This document shows positions 1 to 7,769 of a DNA stretch of 64,000 nucleotides, in pieces. Source of the stretch: Actinomycetota bacterium (GTDB taxonomy: Bacteria; Actinomycetota; Thermoleophilia; Gaiellales; F1-60-MAGs149); the NCBI GenBank assembly GCA_026392355.1, contig JAPLCF010000030.1:372001-436000 (forward strand). Direction: 5' to 3'. The notes beneath the pieces were generated by a model, which worked only from the letters and a program-made list of their open reading frames with translations, had not been told where the DNA came from and did no database searches. Both the position numbers and the translations under genes were made by a program. How positions within the stretch are numbered: position 1 is the stretch's first letter; each line of letters starts with the position of its first letter.

Positions 1-906
1 CCACGTGCCGGGCGCCGTGCCGAACGTCGACTTGTAGTTCTTCACGTACGCGCGGCTGATCTTGTTGCCGAACTGCGTCGGCGTCGGCGAACCGCTGAAG
101 GTGCACCGATGCGCCGCGGTGTTACCGGCAGCGGAGATGAAGCCCGGGTCCTGATTGGCGAGACCCATGAAGCAGCGGGCGTCGTTCCCCGCCTTGGCCT
201 GAGCAGCGAGCTCTTTGGCGATGATCGCGCCCTGGGGGAAGTACGTCGACACGTAGACCGTGTCGGGGTTGTTCGTCAGCGCCTGCGCAACCTGAGCCGA
301 GAAATCAGTTGCCGTCGGATCGATCTCGATCTTCGTGACGAGCGCGCCCTGCTTATCGAGCGCGGAGTACATGCGATCAGCCATGCCCTTGGTGTAGGTC
401 GAGGGATCCCAGAGGATCGAGACCTTCTGCGCCTTGTTCGCCTTCATCCAATTGACCTCGGCCGGCGAGATCTGCGAGTTCTTCGGCTGCACCGTGGCAC
501 CCATACCTGTGGTGTCGTCGGTCGAGGTCAGCTGGACGGGGAACACGCCGCCCTTGATGTAGAGCGGGAGGTTCTTCACGCCAACGGACGAGTTAAACGG
601 TCCGATCACAGCGGACGGGTGCTTGGCGATGATCGACTTGGCAACCGTCACGCCAGTCGCAGGATCAGCCTTGTCATTGCCCGAGATCAGCACGACCTTC
701 ATGCCGAGCAGGCCACCAGCCGCGTTGATTTCCTTCACCGCAAGCTTCGTGCCGCGGAGCATGTCGTACCCGTTGGAACGCTGGTCGCCGGTCAACGGCC
801 CCTCATACGCAAGCAGGATGGTGCCCTTCGTCGCGGCAGACGCGAGCGGCGCGGCGACAGCCACCGCGATAAGCGATGCGAGCAAGATGAGCAGACGACG
901 TTGCAC
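1..906 (-). CDS. Branched-chain amino acid type ABC substrate-binding protein (3' end outside window)
   Basis: Periplasmic-binding-protein type I fold of the LivK/urea/amide family, an extracellular receptor for an ABC importer. I translated the minus strand by hand: a hydrophobic signal peptide ending near PLASA is followed by ILLAYEGPLTGDQ, then LRGTKLAVKEINAAGG, typical of Peripla_BP_6 proteins, and a later VIGPFNSS segment. About 300 residues are present and the C-terminus runs off the window. The GTG at 906 is chosen over ATG 945 because GGAGG lies 5 nt before it and because it begins a clean signal peptide. A TACGCT box at 934-939 could be the -10. Ligand and partner permeases are not visible. 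No Cys lipobox is seen, so it may be free or wall-associated. Confidence 0.88.
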   Translation of the reverse strand, partial: MQRRLLILLASLIAVAVAAPLASAATKGTILLAYEGPLTGDQRSNGYDMLRGTKLAVKEINAAGGLLGMKVVLISGNDKADPATGVTVAKSIIAKHPSAVIGPFNSSVGVKNLPLYIKGGVFPVQLTSTDDTTGMGATVQPKNSQISPAEVNWMKANKAQKVSILWDPSTYTKGMADRMYSALDKQGALVTKIEIDPTATDFSAQVAQALTNNPDTVYVSTYFPQGAIIAKELAAQAKAGNDARCFMGLANQDPGFISAAGNTAAHRCTFSGSPTPTQFGNKISRAYVKNYKSTFGTAPGTW

Positions 907-1027
907 AGTGGCCTCCGAGGCGTAGATAGCGAGAGCGTACTGCATGAATCCTGCAACAAGAATCGCGTTTTGTCTGCAGGGCCACCCCTTTGCGGGCGGT
1001 GAAGCCAATTCGAGCTCAAGGCTGACG

Positions 1028-1693
1028 CTAATCGCTCAAACCAGGGCGCCCAAACCCACCGATATCGCTATTGATACGCCACTGCGCGTAGGTTCGCCGC
1101 GTGACGGCGTCGCCAGCATTTCCTTCGATGGTGTGGAGATCGTCGCCACGAACGCGTTCGACGATGCCGACATGCCCGTGCTCGAACCACACGACATCAC
1201 CCGGTTGTGGGTCCGCACTCAGGCGATCCCGGTAGGCCGCACGCGCCACGAACCACGAGCGCACATCGCCCGTCCACGCGATACGCCAGCCACTGGATAA
1301 GCCACCACTGAATGGTTGTCCCGCAGCCCGGAGAACCCATGACACGAAGTCGGCACACCACGCCTCAGCGTTGCCATCGGTGAAGACATCAACGCCGGGC
1401 CCGCGATTTGACCCCGGTGGCGCTTCGGCGATGCCCGCCGCCGCCAGCTGTGCCGCAATCGACACGATCGAACCGCCGGCGACGAGCGGCAACTTGCCTG
1501 GCATCCCGCCGGATAGCTGCGCACCTTGGGCGGCGGATGATCCTGCCGACGCAATCGCATTGAGTGAGGCAACCGTCGAAGCAAAACGCTGCCCCAGACC
1601 ACGCATGCCCATGGCAATGCCCCCAGCCACAAGCGCGGTCACGATCAGCACCGCGAGCCATTCCACCGTGGCTTGCCCCTGCCGCGAGGTCAC
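1028..1693 (-). CDS. Pilin-like N-terminus fused to CHAP cell-wall hydrolase domain, last gene of Tad operon
   Basis: 221 residues. Residues 3-25 resemble a class III (Flp/TadE) prepilin signal: a short basic leader, Gly6, then QATVE, so that Glu11 is at +5 of the predicted mature protein, followed by a 17-20 residue hydrophobic helix. Residues about 40-100 are an Ala/Ser/Gly-rich stalk. Residues about 105-215 look like a CHAP amidohydrolase/endopeptidase domain: Cys113 in AWCADFVSWVL, His174 in GHVGIVE, and Glu190-Asn192 in TIEGN as the third catalytic position. The start overlaps the tadC stop by 4 nt (ATGA coupling). Known: CHAP domains cut peptidoglycan peptides or amide bonds, and prepilin leaders are cut by TadV/PilD-type peptidases. 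Inferred: the Tad apparatus exports or assembles a pseudopilin-anchored hydrolase that could open the wall for the machine. No Flp pilin gene is visible. Confidence 0.85.
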   Translation of the reverse strand: MTSRQGQATVEWLAVLIVTALVAGGIAMGMRGLGQRFASTVASLNAIASAGSSAAQGAQLSGGMPGKLPLVAGGSIVSIAAQLAAAGIAEAPPGSNRGPGVDVFTDGNAEAWCADFVSWVLRAAGQPFSGGLSSGWRIAWTGDVRSWFVARAAYRDRLSADPQPGDVVWFEHGHVGIVERVRGDDLHTIEGNAGDAVTRRTYAQWRINSDIGGFGRPGLSD

Positions 1694-2310
1694 CCCAAGA
1701 CACCCCCGGCGACGTCGCGTAGGACCAGCAGCTGCCCACCGATCACGATCAGCAGCGAGGCTGGGGCCAGGAGCGCACCGACCACGAGCAGCATCTTTGG
1801 CGCCGCTGCGGCAGCTCGCTCACGTGCAGTCGACCGCGCACGGGCGCGCGCATCTGCTGCCAAAAGACGCAATGCGCCGGCAATAGGTACACCCAACTCC
1901 TCGCTCTGTCGCAGCAGCGAACCCAGAGGCCGCAGCTCCGGGTGCAGTGCGCAGAGCCGCGCGCCGACCCCGAGCTCGCCACCGTGTTCAACTGCGTCGA
2001 GTAAGTGCCCTCTGAGCGGCTCATCGACGAAGTCCGCCACGCGAGCCAATGCGACGTCCGTCGCCACGCCGCCATCGACGGTTGCGGCGAGGAGATCAAT
2101 AACGTCCGGAATACCGGCTGCCAACGCGCGCTGCAGCGTGCGTTGCTCGGCCACACTGCGCCGCCGCCGTAGCCACCACAGCAGTCCCGAACCCGTCACG
2201 CCGGCAGCCAGTGCATGCACGATGCCCCCGCCCAGCAGCACGACGATCAGGACGAGAACAACGACCACTCCCACCGCCCGTAATGCCGGCTGAGCGCGCG
2301 GTCCGATCAC
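1690..2310 (-). CDS. tadC: TadC-like inner-membrane platform protein (T2SSF family)
   Basis: 206 residues. Membrane platform protein of the Tad/Flp system, which couples the ATPase to pilin movement. Hydrophobic segments lie at about 11-45 and 170-200, bracketing a cytoplasmic helical T2SSF domain (GIPDVIDLLAATVDGG, then LRQSEELGVPIAGALRLLA). Such P-D-x-x-D-L-L and SEELG-P patterns are typical of TadB/TadC. Overlaps tadB upstream and the pilin-CHAP gene downstream by 4 nt each. Shorter than many TadC proteins (usually near 300). Confidence 0.85.
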   Translation of the reverse strand: MIGPRAQPALRAVGVVVVLVLIVVLLGGGIVHALAAGVTGSGLLWWLRRRRSVAEQRTLQRALAAGIPDVIDLLAATVDGGVATDVALARVADFVDEPLRGHLLDAVEHGGELGVGARLCALHPELRPLGSLLRQSEELGVPIAGALRLLAADARARARSTARERAAAAAPKMLLVVGALLAPASLLIVIGGQLLVLRDVAGGVLG

Positions 2311-2861
2311 AGCCCGGCGCTCCGTGCGATGCGTCGCAACAGAACGACTGCCGCCCCCGTGATCGCACCTGCCACGCCAATGAGCGCAAGCCCCGGCGGT
2401 GAGCCCACCAGCACTCGAGCTGATTCGGGCGCGATCGCCAGCAGCATCACGAGTGATCCAACTGGCGCAAGCGGCACGATGCGGGCCGCAATCCGCGCTT
2501 GGGTCGTCGCTGCCCGCGCCTCGAGACGCAAGCGCTCGCGATCGGCCAGCCCCTCGGCAAGCCCCATCAACGAGGCGACCAAATCACCGCCCAACTCCTG
2601 GTGCAGATCGATCGCCGCCACCAACATGCGCCCCCCAGGAAAGGCCTCAAGTGATTGCAGCGCAACGCTCGTGGGATGCCCAGCGCGCAACGCATCAGCG
2701 CAGTGACGCATTGCCGCACCGCCCTCACCGTCAACGGCATCAGCTCCGCGAGCGAAGGCGTCGCTGAGCGGGAGCCCCGCTGCTGTACCTCGCGCAAGGG
2801 CACGCGCAATATCCGGAAGACACGCGCCATCCGCAGTCCGAGAACGGGTCAATCCGCGCAT
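2307..2861 (-). CDS. tadB: TadB-like platform protein, short form
   Basis: 184 residues. The T2SSF core is present (LPDIARALARGTAAGLPLSDAF, then LHQELGGDLVASLMGLAEGLADR), followed by two C-terminal hydrophobic helices at about 132-175. The N-terminal pair of membrane helices normally found in TadB (usually near 300 residues) is absent, so it is either a minimal form or starts at an unrecognised upstream site. The start lies inside tadA (13-nt overlap). The partner is TadC, with which it should form the inner-membrane platform. Confidence 0.8.
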   Translation of the reverse strand: MRGLTRSRTADGACLPDIARALARGTAAGLPLSDAFARGADAVDGEGGAAMRHCADALRAGHPTSVALQSLEAFPGGRMLVAAIDLHQELGGDLVASLMGLAEGLADRERLRLEARAATTQARIAARIVPLAPVGSLVMLLAIAPESARVLVGSPPGLALIGVAGAITGAAVVLLRRIARSAGL

Positions 2862-3799
2862 CGAGCATCCTCCCGAATCCGCCAGCCCGCGCCCGCCCGC
2901 TCGACGAGCACAATCGTCTCAACGCGTCGCTTCCCCCCGGCGTCCCGCACGAGATGCATGACGGCATGGACAGCGGATGCGACTTGCTCACGCACGGCAC
3001 TGTGCGGAACATCCACGCCGCCCATCAGCGCCATCGTCTCGAGCCTGCGCAGCGCGTCCTCGGGACCATTGGCATGCACGGTCGCGAGCGATCCATCGTG
3101 TCCCGTATTCATCGCGAGTAACAAGTCGAGCGCTTCGCCGCCACGAACCTCACCAACGACCAGGCGATCGGGGCGCATACGTAATGCGTTGCGGACGAGG
3201 AGACGAAGGTCGATCGCTCCGCGCCCTTCCACATTTGGCGGGCGTGACTCCAGCCGTGCCACATGCCGCGCCTGCACCGCCAACTCGGCCGCATCCTCCA
3301 CCGAGACGATGCGCTCCTGCGGAGGTATCAGTCCCGTCAACGCACTGAGCAGCGTCGTCTTCCCGGTTCCCGTTCCGCCGCTGATGACGATGTTGCGACG
3401 ATCAGCGATCAGTGCCTCAATGATCGGAATGAGCCCGCGGGCAATCGCCCCGTTGGCTACGAGATCGCTAAACGTCAGTGGTGCATTCCCGAAGCGACGG
3501 ATCGTGATCAGTGGCCCGTCGACAGCGAGCGGTGGGAGCACGACATTGACCCGCGATCCGTCGGGCAGGCGGGCATCCACGAGCGGCGATGCATCGTCGA
3601 TGCGTCGGCCGCAGGCCGCCACCAAGCGCACGGCCGTCTGGCGGAGCTCCACCGAGTCACGGAAGCGCACATCGACCGCCCGCAATCTCCCGTTAACCTC
3701 GATCCAGACATCAGACGGACCGTTGACGACAACCTCCCCCACCGACCCGTCCATCAACAATCCCGCCAGTGGCCCGGCAATGGCGGCAACGCTTGTCAC
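2849..3799 (-). CDS. tadA: TadA/CpaF-type secretion ATPase
   Basis: 316 residues. Hexameric ATPase of the VirB11/GspE superfamily that drives Tad pilus assembly or secretion. Visible motifs: Walker A GGTGTGKT at 141-148, the acidic VSVEDAAEL stretch near 165-173, the Walker B region DRLVVGEVRGGEALDLL starting at 211, and the His box GHDGSLATVHAN at 233-244. The N-terminal part (1-100) carries the usual small strand-rich domain (GEVVVNGPSDVWIE). CpaF proteins are commonly 400-450 residues; this one lacks their long N-terminal extension. Overlaps tadZ by 4 nt. Confidence 0.93.
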   Translation of the reverse strand: MTSVAAIAGPLAGLLMDGSVGEVVVNGPSDVWIEVNGRLRAVDVRFRDSVELRQTAVRLVAACGRRIDDASPLVDARLPDGSRVNVVLPPLAVDGPLITIRRFGNAPLTFSDLVANGAIARGLIPIIEALIADRRNIVISGGTGTGKTTLLSALTGLIPPQERIVSVEDAAELAVQARHVARLESRPPNVEGRGAIDLRLLVRNALRMRPDRLVVGEVRGGEALDLLLAMNTGHDGSLATVHANGPEDALRRLETMALMGGVDVPHSAVREQVASAVHAVMHLVRDAGGKRRVETIVLVERAGAGWRIREDARCAD

Positions 3800-4497
3800 G
3801 TGCGATCCCTGGGGCCGAGCGCCGCGAGCCGCCCTTCCACCATCAGCATCAGGCGATCGTCGTGCACCACGTCGATCAGCGCGATGTCGCGCCGCACGCG
3901 TCCAATGGCACGCTCGACGATCGACGGCGCGGTCGCGCAGTCCAAGATGCGCCGCTCATCCGCACCGGCCCGCACGAGGCGCTGGCGCGCGACATCAGCA
4001 GCCTCGTGACGCGTCGCATGCCACACCAGCACGATGACATCGGCGTCGAGCACCGGCTCGAACGACGGCCCGGTCGGCCTCCCAGCGTCGACCACGACGA
4101 ATGATGAACTCCGCATGGCGGTGCGAGTCAGGTCACGCCCGGCGCCATCACGAATCAACCACGCCAGTTCGGGTCGAGGACAGATTTCGAAGAGCGAGCC
4201 AAAGGATGTTCGTCGGAGTCCGTGCATGAGAACGCTCGTATCAATCTCCTGCGCAGCAGCGAGACCGACGTCGCCAGGCTGCTGTGCCATTCCGAGCGCA
4301 CGGCGTACGTCACCGCCTGCGAGGTCGGCGTCGATCAGGCACGCGTCGTGTGCCGCCTCACGCGCGATCGCGATTGCGGCAGTCGTCGTACCCGCGCCAC
4401 CATGGGCTCCGACGACGCAGACCAACCGCCCAAGCGCGGAGCGCCCGTCGCCGCTCAGGTCGCGCCCGCGCTCTGGTTGACGTAAGGCCCTGCTCAT
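3796..4497 (-). CDS. TadZ/CpaE-like ParA/MinD-family protein with degenerate P-loop
   Basis: 233 residues. TadZ/CpaE proteins position the Tad machine at a cell site. The P-loop at about 30-39 reads GAHGGAGTTT: both lysines of the deviant Walker A (KGGxGKT) are replaced, by His and Thr. LIDADLAGGDVRRALG matches the ParA-family switch region. No receiver domain is seen, so this is the short actinobacterial form. Known: many TadZ proteins deviate in the Walker A; inferred: nucleotide binding or hydrolysis is weak or lost. Lies between the kinase and tadA genes with 4-nt overlaps on both sides. Confidence 0.82.
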   Translation of the reverse strand: MSRALRQPERGRDLSGDGRSALGRLVCVVGAHGGAGTTTAAIAIAREAAHDACLIDADLAGGDVRRALGMAQQPGDVGLAAAQEIDTSVLMHGLRRTSFGSLFEICPRPELAWLIRDGAGRDLTRTAMRSSSFVVVDAGRPTGPSFEPVLDADVIVLVWHATRHEAADVARQRLVRAGADERRILDCATAPSIVERAIGRVRRDIALIDVVHDDRLMLMVEGRLAALGPRDRT

Positions 4498-5549
4498 CGC
4501 GGCGCGCTCCGTCGTGGCACGCGCAGTGAGACCACCGCGCCGCCGCCGACTCCCGCTCCGATACCGAGTGACCCACCAAGCCGCTCGAGAATGCGCCGGG
4601 AACTGGCCAGCCCAAGACCGGCACGCCCGGCGTGGATACCTCGAGCAAAGGCCCCAACGCGATAGGTCGGGTCGAATCCCTTTCCTGCATCCTCCACCAC
4701 GACCTCGACGGTGTCGTCATGGATGTCTGCTCGCAGACGCACAGGACACCCGGGAGGCGAATGGCGAGCGGCATTCTCGGCAACGTTGGCCACGGCACGC
4801 GCCAACTCGCGGTCTGCGCGCAGTCGCCGCGCATCGAGATTCGCATCAACAATCACGTCGCAGCCGTGCGTGACGCGGACACGCGCCGCCACGTCCTCGA
4901 GTACATCCGAAATGGACTCTTCAGGCCACCGCTCGTCCGTCGCGGCAGCCGTGCAGCAGACAGAGAGGATGTCGTCTGCGATGACCTGCAGGCGCTGGCA
5001 TTCCCGTGTAATCGCTGCGTGCGCGGCCACACGGGCCGCCGGTACGTCAGTCTGCGCAAGGCGCTCGGCCGCGAGCTGAATGCCTGTCAGTGGACTGCGG
5101 AGGTCGTGCGCGACCATGCCGACCGTTGCCACTTGGCGCTGCGCGGCAAGGTCTGCCTCGCGACGGCGAATGACGCCCGCCCACAGAGCCCATCCAGCAA
5201 TGCCCGCGACCCCACAGCCAGCCAGCAGAAGAACACGCCAGCGCAATGCCGTGGCGAGGGCGGGGATCGTCCGCACTGGCATCCACACCAGGCGACCATC
5301 TCCGACCGCTGCGAAGCCACCACCAAGCGGCATCCGAGCCGCCGACCGCGTCACGATCGCACCCTCAACCGGTTTCCCACCAGCACGCACGACCGCCGCG
5401 ACAAGCGCAGCTTCACGGGCGGCAGCAGTCCGGGCCGTTTGGCTCCCTGCGATCATCACCGGCTCGATGACGAGCACCTGGACGGCGATCGCCAGCGTGG
5501 CCAGCGAAGCGACCGTGGCCACGACACCACGTATCCAAAGGCGCATCAC
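4494..5549 (-). CDS. Membrane sensor histidine kinase of the Tad operon
   Basis: 351 residues. Membrane helices at about 9-29 and 106-126 enclose an extracytoplasmic segment of about 75 residues. HisKA domain with His148 in VAHDLRSPLTGIQLAAERL; HATPase_c domain with the N box NVAENAARHSPPG, G1 box VEDAGKGFDP and G2 box RAGLGLASSRRILERLGG. Overlaps the response regulator upstream and tadZ downstream by 4 nt, so it is co-transcribed with the secretion genes. Inferred: it senses an envelope cue and controls Tad expression through the adjacent regulator. Confidence 0.93.
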   Translation of the reverse strand: MMRLWIRGVVATVASLATLAIAVQVLVIEPVMIAGSQTARTAAAREAALVAAVVRAGGKPVEGAIVTRSAARMPLGGGFAAVGDGRLVWMPVRTIPALATALRWRVLLLAGCGVAGIAGWALWAGVIRRREADLAAQRQVATVGMVAHDLRSPLTGIQLAAERLAQTDVPAARVAAHAAITRECQRLQVIADDILSVCCTAAATDERWPEESISDVLEDVAARVRVTHGCDVIVDANLDARRLRADRELARAVANVAENAARHSPPGCPVRLRADIHDDTVEVVVEDAGKGFDPTYRVGAFARGIHAGRAGLGLASSRRILERLGGSLGIGAGVGGGAVVSLRVPRRSAPR

Positions 5550-6235
5550 TGCAGGACCGTCCGCAGCGAGTAACCGACGCTCCAGTTGTTAATCACCCAC
5601 GGACCGTCCGACGCAGCAACGAGCCGACGCCGTAGGCGTGACGCGTGGGAGTCGAGCGTGCGCGTGCCCGCATTGCGGTAGCCCCAGATCCGCTCCATCA
5701 GGTCCTCTTTCATGTGGACCTTGTGTGGGTCGCGTGCCAAGGCGGCCAGCAGCTCGTACTCCTTCGCGGGCAGATGCAGGAGCGCGCCGTTCACGGTTGC
5801 CGAGCGGGCGGCCAAGTCGACCGTGAGTGGCCCGACATGCAGTACCGACCCGACACGACCGCGGATACGAGATTCCAGCGCGGCGGTCCGCAGCAGAAGC
5901 TCGGGATAGCTGAATGGCTTCACGACGTAGTCATCGACACCGCGCTCGAAGGCCCGCACACGGTCCTGCTCGGTGTTTCGACCACTGACCATGATCACGC
6001 CAACGTCCGGCGAGCCGGCCTCGCCGCCGCGGATCATTCGCACCACATCGAGCCCGGAGCCGTCTGGCAGCGAGACATCAACGAGAGCAATCTCGGGGAC
6101 ACCGCGTCGCAATACGGCGACCGCGTCGGCAGCCGACGCCACCGTCGTAACCGCGTGGCCGTCTTGGCGCAAGTTATCGACGAGAAACTCGGCGATCGTT
6201 TCGTCATCTTCGACGATCAGCAAATGCGCACACAT
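5546..6235 (-). CDS. OmpR/PhoB-family response regulator
   Basis: 229 residues. N-terminal receiver domain with the acidic pair Asp10/Asp11, the phospho-acceptor Asp53 in LVDVSLPDGSG and a conserved Lys in VVKPFSYPE. C-terminal winged-helix domain (LHLPAKEYELLAALARDP, then RTLDSHASRLRRRL). A strong GGAAGGAGAG ribosome site lies just before the ATG at 6235. Cognate regulator of the kinase at 4494-5549. Its N-terminal codons overlap the 3' end of the DUF192 frame by 19 nt. Confidence 0.95.
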   Translation of the reverse strand: MCAHLLIVEDDETIAEFLVDNLRQDGHAVTTVASAADAVAVLRRGVPEIALVDVSLPDGSGLDVVRMIRGGEAGSPDVGVIMVSGRNTEQDRVRAFERGVDDYVVKPFSYPELLLRTAALESRIRGRVGSVLHVGPLTVDLAARSATVNGALLHLPAKEYELLAALARDPHKVHMKEDLMERIWGYRNAGTRTLDSHASRLRRRLVAASDGPWVINNWSVGYSLRTVLQ

Positions 6236-6762
6236 GGCGCTCTCCTTCCAGAGTGGTTTGTGCTCCCACCACGTCGTTGCGTGAGAGGCAGCACGCTAGG
6301 CAGCACCGCGCCTGCGACGCAACGCGAATGCGCTCGACTGTGATCCGCATCGCGCAGATCGGAGATCGCGAGTGGAGATTCGGGCAGGGCGTGTCCCCTG
6401 TGTTCGCCACTTTGCGCTTTCAAGGCAACACGGCGCCCGGGGACGAGACGCCGCTCAGAGGCAGTTCCCGCGGCGAGTTCCAGCTGGTGGCGCCCCGCAC
6501 GGCACCAGCGCAGCCGCCAGGGACGAACGTCCTCGGCGACGCGCACGACGCGGAGATCACGATCGAGAAAGACGATGTCGATCGCGAACCGCATCCCGAT
6601 GGTGTGAATGCACCGCAATGGGTCGGATAGGAGCAGCCCTGCGTGCTGGTCGATACCTGATCGCCCCAGGAGTCCCCGCGCGCCACGAGCACTGAAACAC
6701 GGTGCAACCTCGACCTGCGGTACCAACACCTGTCCCGTTTCGGTATCAATGAGTTCGAACAT
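6217..6762 (-). CDS. DUF192 family protein, first gene of the Tad-like operon
   Basis: 181 residues from ATG 6762. Residues 1-117 match DUF192: LLLSDPLRCIHTIGMRFAID (the family's M-x-F/W-x-I-D region), IVFLDRDLRVVRVAEDVRPW, and LELAAGTASERRLVPGRRVAL. Function unknown; the family often accompanies actinobacterial Tad/Flp loci. Residues about 118-181 look unlike coding sequence and run to a stop inside the response regulator gene, so the family domain probably ends near 6411 and a frameshift or readthrough tail is possible. The start has no clear Shine-Dalgarno; CACGAT six nt upstream is a weak leaderless candidate. Divergent from the gene at 6895. Confidence 0.7.
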   Translation of the reverse strand: MFELIDTETGQVLVPQVEVAPCFSARGARGLLGRSGIDQHAGLLLSDPLRCIHTIGMRFAIDIVFLDRDLRVVRVAEDVRPWRLRWCRAGRHQLELAAGTASERRLVPGRRVALKAQSGEHRGHALPESPLAISDLRDADHSRAHSRCVAGAVLPSVLPLTQRRGGSTNHSGRRAPCVRIC

Positions 6763-6882
6763 GGAGCGATCGTGGTGCGACGCGACACACAGCGGACGCG
6801 CCAATCGGTGGCGGAATGCAACGCCATGCGCGCGCACTGCGTTTCCCCCGTGCCCGAATGCCTTCCGCCGCTCCCCCTCCGC

Positions 6883-6897
6883 TACGCTCCGCGCATG
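6883..6897 (+). promoter_or_regulatory. Leaderless promoter: TACGCT box, 6-nt spacer, ATG
   Basis: TACGCT at 6883-6888 is followed by CCGCGC and the ATG at 6895. There is no Shine-Dalgarno. Same geometry as other starts in the window. Confidence 0.6.
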
Positions 6898-7326
6898 CTC
6901 TGTGAGGACTTTCACTCCGGCGATGATGTGACGCTCGGTTTCCTCGGACGGACGTATTCGTTCGCCCAGAAGGACTTCGAGCAGCGTGTCGTGCGCGCCG
7001 CTGTCGAGCTCGAACTTGCATCTAAGCCCGTCAGTCGTGGCGAGCGCAGCGATGTCGTGCAGGCCGCAATCGCGGGACAGGTTGATGAGCCGCGCAGCGA
7101 GGTCGGCGAGCGCATCATTGAGCTGCAGGCTCTCGGCGGCGAGGATCCGGTCTACTGGCTGCGCAAGCTCGTCTTCCGCTCCGCGTGGCTCGACCACCGG
7201 ATCAAGCACGGCCAGGTCGACGTTGCCTTTGACGACAGCGTCGGCGCCTTCCGCATTGAGCCTGGCAAGTATCCGCTGCCCGGCTCTGGGCACCCCTCCT
7301 TCGCCGTCACCGAGGCCTCCGCATGA
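6895..7326 (+). CDS. Hypothetical protein
   Basis: 143 residues, not recognised. Predicted soluble and mixed alpha/beta, with DVTLGFLGRTYSFAQKDFEQ near the N-terminus and RIIELQALGGEDPVYWLRKLVF in the middle. An upstream in-frame ATG at 6772 exists, but the 6895 start is preferred because it has a leaderless -10 box and avoids a low-complexity extension. Its stop overlaps the start of the coiled-coil gene (ATGA), so the two are probably translated together. Role unknown. Confidence 0.7.
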   Translation: MLCEDFHSGDDVTLGFLGRTYSFAQKDFEQRVVRAAVELELASKPVSRGERSDVVQAAIAGQVDEPRSEVGERIIELQALGGEDPVYWLRKLVFRSAWLDHRIKHGQVDVAFDDSVGAFRIEPGKYPLPGSGHPSFAVTEASA

Positions 7327-7769
7327 GCGAGCACGACGACAGCACCGACTTCAGCGACGTCACCGCCGAGATCGAAGAGGTGAAAGAGATCGCTGCCGAC
7401 CTGCGCAGCGTGCTCCCCACCCGCATCGAGGCCGCCGTCCAGCGCGCGCTGGACGCACATGAGGGCACCGGGCCCGACGCGCGGGTCGCCGAGCTCCACG
7501 CACTTGCGCTCGACACCGCACAGCGCACCCGTGCCCTCGCCGCCGACGTCCGCGCCGATCGCGTCTCGCGCATCGAGGACCTCGAGGTCGTCGTCGACCT
7601 GCTCGCAGAGGGACTGGGTGCCGTGCGAGGCGATGTCGCCAAGCTCGAGGCACGCTCCGTGCGCATCGAGAAAGAACTCGAGCGCCTCACCTGGGCCCTC
7701 GACCGCGTCGGCACACATCTTGAGCGCATGGCCGACGACGTCGATCCGCCGGCCGCTCCCTCCGTCTAG
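7323..7769 (+). CDS. Hypothetical coiled-coil protein
   Basis: 148 residues, almost entirely predicted helix with heptad-like spacing (VTAEIEEVKEIAADLRSVL, LEARSVRIEKELERLTWAL). No signal peptide or membrane segment. Translationally coupled to the preceding gene. The stop codon interlocks with that of the opposing gene in a shared CTAG. A partner or scaffold for the upstream protein is possible, but nothing shows it. Confidence 0.72.
   Translation: MSEHDDSTDFSDVTAEIEEVKEIAADLRSVLPTRIEAAVQRALDAHEGTGPDARVAELHALALDTAQRTRALAADVRADRVSRIEDLEVVVDLLAEGLGAVRGDVAKLEARSVRIEKELERLTWALDRVGTHLERMADDVDPPAAPSV

Noticed and set aside
109-1002. Long plus-strand open frame at the window start
   Set aside because: The minus strand encodes a clear Peripla_BP_6 binding protein over the same bases; the plus frame is Arg/Leu-rich with no domain, a GC-rich antisense shadow.
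2655-4037. 460-residue plus-strand open frame across the Tad genes
   Set aside because: Antisense to TadA and TadB, which show intact ATPase and platform motifs; composition (Ser/Arg/Thr) is typical of a shadow frame.
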